The position numbers and the translations under genes are program-made. The notes under the pieces are model-generated. The model saw nothing but the letters and a program-made list of their open reading frames with translations. It did no database searches and was not told where the DNA came from. From NCBI GenBank assembly GCA_001789355.1, contig MFZI01000046.1, forward strand, positions 2,433 through 9,015: DNA of 6,583 bases, given 5' to 3'. The DNA comes from Candidatus Roizmanbacteria bacterium RIFCSPHIGHO2_01_FULL_39_8. Lineage in GTDB: Bacteria > Patescibacteriota > Microgenomatia > UBA1406 > GWC2-37-13. Shown here piece after piece: positions 5,127 through 6,583 of this stretch (its first letter is position 1; each line of letters begins with the position of its first letter).

Positions 5127-5498
5127 AGTCTTCGTATTTAAAATAATCGTACTTATTATCTTCTTTATCTCTGAACACTCTTGAATCAACTTATGAATTT
5201 CATCTTTTTTTTCCAAATTCATTTCTTTTAGAATTGCCAGCCAATAAAGTGATTCTGATGAAGATTTGAGAGCGATTTGGAAAAAATTGACAAATTCTCT
5301 CTTAGAAGTACTGTTTCCACCTTCAACAATGTTTGCTCCTACTGAAGTAGCTGCTCGGATGAGCTGATCTATTAAAACCCAATTTATTCTTTTATCATTT
5401 AATTTTTCTGAAAGTCTTAGAATAGAAATAGAAAAAAGAAAACAACGTTTTTTAAATTCCTGTTTAAACTGTTGCTTTTTTGTTAATTCTACGTTCAT
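5112..5498 (-). CDS. Four-helix-bundle protein of the S23/IVP (23S rRNA intervening sequence) family
   Basis: This 128-residue protein carries the family hallmark: DQLIRAATSVGANIVEGGN (44-62) followed by SKREFVNFFQIALKSSSES (65-83). Four helices fit about residues 6-35, 38-58, 66-93 and 96-120. Members are small, basic, often pentameric bundles. They were first described in intervening sequences of 23S rRNA, and the Avd accessory protein of diversity-generating retroelements is a relative. The molecular role is unknown. Here it lies between lexA and the polymerase gene, with gaps of 43 and 42 bp made of inverted AT-rich repeats, and its last codons are part of the repeat. Start is ATG 5496-5498, without a Shine-Dalgarno site. 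The arrangement suggests a mobile cassette; no reverse transcriptase or rRNA sequence is present. Confidence 0.88.
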   Translation of the reverse strand: MNVELTKKQQFKQEFKKRCFLFSISILRLSEKLNDKRINWVLIDQLIRAATSVGANIVEGGNSTSKREFVNFFQIALKSSSESLYWLAILKEMNLEKKDEIHKLIQECSEIKKIISTIILNTKTNSRF

Positions 5499-5541
5499 AA
5501 TTCAATTCTGAATTCTAGATTCTTAATTCTGAAATTGATTG
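5499..5541. repeat. AT-rich degenerate repeat array at the 5' side of the four-helix-bundle gene
   Basis: It contains AATTCTGAATT (5504-5514) and AATTCTAGATTCT (5511-5523), each the reverse complement of a segment in 5090-5126. It fills the whole gap between the lexA stop codon and the four-helix-bundle start codon. No promoter hexamers or Shine-Dalgarno site stand out, so the downstream genes probably depend on read-through from lexA. Confidence 0.75.
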
Positions 5542-6105
5542 TTAGTTGAACTTTCTTACGACGGCTTTAACTACGCCAAATATCTGGAGGTCCTGCTTTG
5601 GGAAAAAGGGTGGATATTTGGGATTCGCTGATTCGAGATATGCTTTTACCCCGTCTTTTTTTAGGATTTTGAGCGTCCACTCCGTGTCGATTTGAGCCAA
5701 GACCACGTCTCCGGACAAGGCCTGATGTTTTTTATGAATGATAACGATGTCGCCGTCGAAGATCCCAAGACCGATAAGAGAGTCTCCGCTTACCTTAAGA
5801 AGGAAAGAGGATTGGGGATCTTCGATGAGATATTCATCGAGCGTCAGATAATCCCGATTTTCTTCCGCCAGGATGGGAAATCCGGCTTTGACTAAACCAA
5901 CCAAAGGTAGGGCAAAGAATTTTGAGGTAGGAGCAAGCTTGTTGCCTTCCTTTTTTATGAATCCGAGTCCGATACATTTTTGGACGATTTTGAAGACGGC
6001 ATTTTTTGAGGAGAGTGTAAAAAGTTGCAACATCTCCGAATAGGAAGGGAGGCGTTTGTGCCGGTGATAAAATTTTTTGATGGCCTCGAGACGTTCATTA
6101 ATCAT
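5542..6105 (-). CDS. lexA: LexA repressor (SOS regulator, S24 peptidase)
   Basis: LexA represses SOS genes and cleaves itself when RecA filaments form. Starting at ATG 6103-6105 the protein has 187 residues (E. coli LexA 202). An N-terminal winged helix (about 1-60) begins MINERLEAIKKFYHRHKRLP. The self-cleavage site is PLVGLVKAGFP, with Ala74-Gly75. LKVSGDSLIGLGIFDGD carries catalytic Ser109, and WTLKILKK carries Lys146. The reading frame is open further upstream to a TTG at 6159, but that codon lies upstream of the -10 box, so it cannot be in the main transcript. Its own promoter holds two LexA-type boxes, indicating autoregulation. The four-helix-bundle and Y-family polymerase genes follow on the same strand and probably share this control. 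The first ATG has no Shine-Dalgarno site. Confidence 0.93.
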   Translation of the reverse strand: MINERLEAIKKFYHRHKRLPSYSEMLQLFTLSSKNAVFKIVQKCIGLGFIKKEGNKLAPTSKFFALPLVGLVKAGFPILAEENRDYLTLDEYLIEDPQSSFLLKVSGDSLIGLGIFDGDIVIIHKKHQALSGDVVLAQIDTEWTLKILKKDGVKAYLESANPKYPPFFPKQDLQIFGVVKAVVRKFN

Positions 6106-6126
6106 AGATATAAAATGAAATGTATA

Positions 6127-6168
6127 AGTGAACTGTTGTTTACTCAGTATAGTAAACAAATGTTCACT
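6127..6168. promoter_or_regulatory. Two tandem LexA (SOS) boxes
   Basis: AGTGAACtgttGTTTACT (6127-6144) and AGTAAACaaatGTTCACT (6151-6168) share the pattern AGTRAAC-N4-GTTYACT. Their core fits the GAAC-N4-GTTC box known for LexA of Gram-positive bacteria. The boxes are separated by 6 bp, with centres 24 bp apart, and together form a 42-bp imperfect palindrome. One occupies the -35/-10 spacer of the lexA promoter and the other covers the expected transcription start. Confidence 0.87.
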
Positions 6169-6175
6169 CTGTCAA
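6146..6175 (-). promoter_or_regulatory. lexA promoter
   Basis: On the minus strand TTGACA (6175-6170) is a perfect -35, followed after 18 bp by TATACT (6151-6146) as -10. The predicted start is near 6139, giving a leader of about 34 nt before ATG 6105. The spacer is filled by a LexA box. Two further TTGA-type repeats lie just upstream (TTGACC and TTGATC, 6193-6178). Confidence 0.82.
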
Positions 6176-6202
6176 TAGGTCAATATAGATCAAACAGTAT
6201 TT

Positions 6203-6211
6203 TGATATAAT
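6203..6211 (+). promoter_or_regulatory. Extended -10 promoter of the mscS-type gene, leaderless
   Basis: TGATATAAT (6203-6211) is a consensus -10 TATAAT with the TGN extension. No clear -35 is seen, which extended -10 promoters can tolerate. The start expected seven bases downstream is base 6218, the A of the ATG, so the message would be leaderless. Confidence 0.62.
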
Positions 6212-6217
6212 TAGATC

Positions 6218-6583
6218 ATGCTGCCAATTAATCTAGATGAATACTATATAAAAAAGGTTTCACTGTCGATTCTTGTTTTTATAGGTTCATTTTTAATCTC
6301 GCTTGTCATTAAAAAATCTATTGACCTTATCGTTGGCGGAATGAAGCGAAAAGTGGCTAACCGCTCTATTTTAGCCAAGACGCAAACGCTTAGATCACTT
6401 CTTAAGAATTTAAGTGACGGATTGCTTTTTGGGGTAGCTATTTTGATCATTCTTGCCCATTGGGGTCTAGAGATCACTCCGATTCTGACTGGTGCAGGGC
6501 TTTTGGGGCTGGCTTTCTCTTTAGGGGCGCAGAGTTTGGTAAAAGATCTCATCGCAGGATTTTTTATCTTAGTCGAGAATCAG
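6218..6583 (+). CDS. MscS-type mechanosensitive ion channel, 3'-truncated by the window edge
   Basis: Inner-membrane channel family that opens under membrane tension to relieve osmotic stress. The 122 visible residues begin MLPINLDEYYIKKVSL. A first membrane helix spans about 15-39 (SLSILVFIGSFLISLVI). A basic stretch follows (KRKVANRSILAKTQTLRSLLKN), then a second helix (about 68-83, DGLLFGVAILIILAHWG). The pore-lining TM3 segment LTGAGLLGLAFSLGAQSLVKDLIAGFFILVENQ has the Gly/Ala packing and GAQxLVKD signature of MscS. The beta and C-terminal domains lie outside the window. ATG 6218 is the start because a stop codon (6212-6214) lies two codons upstream. It is divergent from lexA, sharing a 112-bp regulatory region. 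Confidence 0.9.
   Translation, partial: MLPINLDEYYIKKVSLSILVFIGSFLISLVIKKSIDLIVGGMKRKVANRSILAKTQTLRSLLKNLSDGLLFGVAILIILAHWGLEITPILTGAGLLGLAFSLGAQSLVKDLIAGFFILVENQ

Noticed and set aside
5112..5498. Avd accessory gene of a diversity-generating retroelement
   Set aside because: The fold family is related, but no reverse transcriptase, template repeat or variable repeat is present in the window.
5070..5541. CRISPR array
   Set aside because: The repeats are short, degenerate and AT-rich, without regular spacers, and they surround a coding gene.
6106..6159. Longer LexA starting at TTG 6159 (18 extra residues)
   Set aside because: The TTG lies upstream of the -10 box and inside a LexA box; the predicted transcript starts near 6139, so ATG 6105 is the start.
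6244..6552. Minus-strand open frame opposite the window's end
   Set aside because: The plus-strand frame encodes a clear MscS TM3 signature; the minus frame has no recognisable features and is a shadow.

Overview
The window reads as a piece of a small, AT-rich bacterial genome, most likely Candidatus Patescibacteria (CPR), possibly a Microgenomates-like lineage. This placement is an inference. It rests on compact gene spacing, near absence of Shine-Dalgarno sites, likely leaderless starts, no encoded CCA on the tRNA, a short MutY without Fe-S cysteines, and a four-helix-bundle (S23/IVP-type) gene surrounded by AT-rich repeats. No 16S rRNA or other marker is present to confirm it.

Layout. Positions 2-808 hold the 3' part of recF, whose N-terminus lies outside the window. 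Positions 809-1175 are non-coding and unusually structured. An intact tRNA-Ser(CGA) at 964-1050 is flanked by an 11-bp inverted repeat. It also sits between the 5' and 3' pieces of a second, broken serine-type tRNA gene. The T-loop of that second tRNA is split by a 24-nt hairpin repeat, which is itself split by another copy of the same repeat. Positions 1176-3244 form a likely operon of a HAD-family phosphatase, mutY and nth, with mutY and nth overlapping by ATGA. Both glycosylases lack a complete Fe-S cluster ligand set. At 3293-3823 a clear promoter drives an unrecognised 176-residue protein, apparently from a leaderless message.

On the minus strand, reading from 6105 down to 3840, are lexA, a four-helix-bundle protein gene and a Y-family DNA polymerase, separated by gaps of 43 and 42 bp. 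A strong promoter upstream of lexA carries two symmetric LexA-type boxes, one inside the -35/-10 spacer and one at the expected transcription start. The parsimonious reading is an autoregulated SOS operon encoding the repressor and a translesion polymerase, with the four-helix-bundle gene inserted between them as a repeat-bounded cassette. At 6218 a divergent mscS-type channel gene starts and runs off the window.

Functionally this is a DNA-repair neighbourhood: recF (gap repair and SOS signalling), mutY and nth (base excision of oxidised lesions), lexA (damage response) and a Y-family polymerase (lesion bypass). The most interesting points are the nested tRNA/repeat structure, the cluster-less glycosylase pair, the S23 cassette inside the SOS operon, and the tandem SOS boxes.
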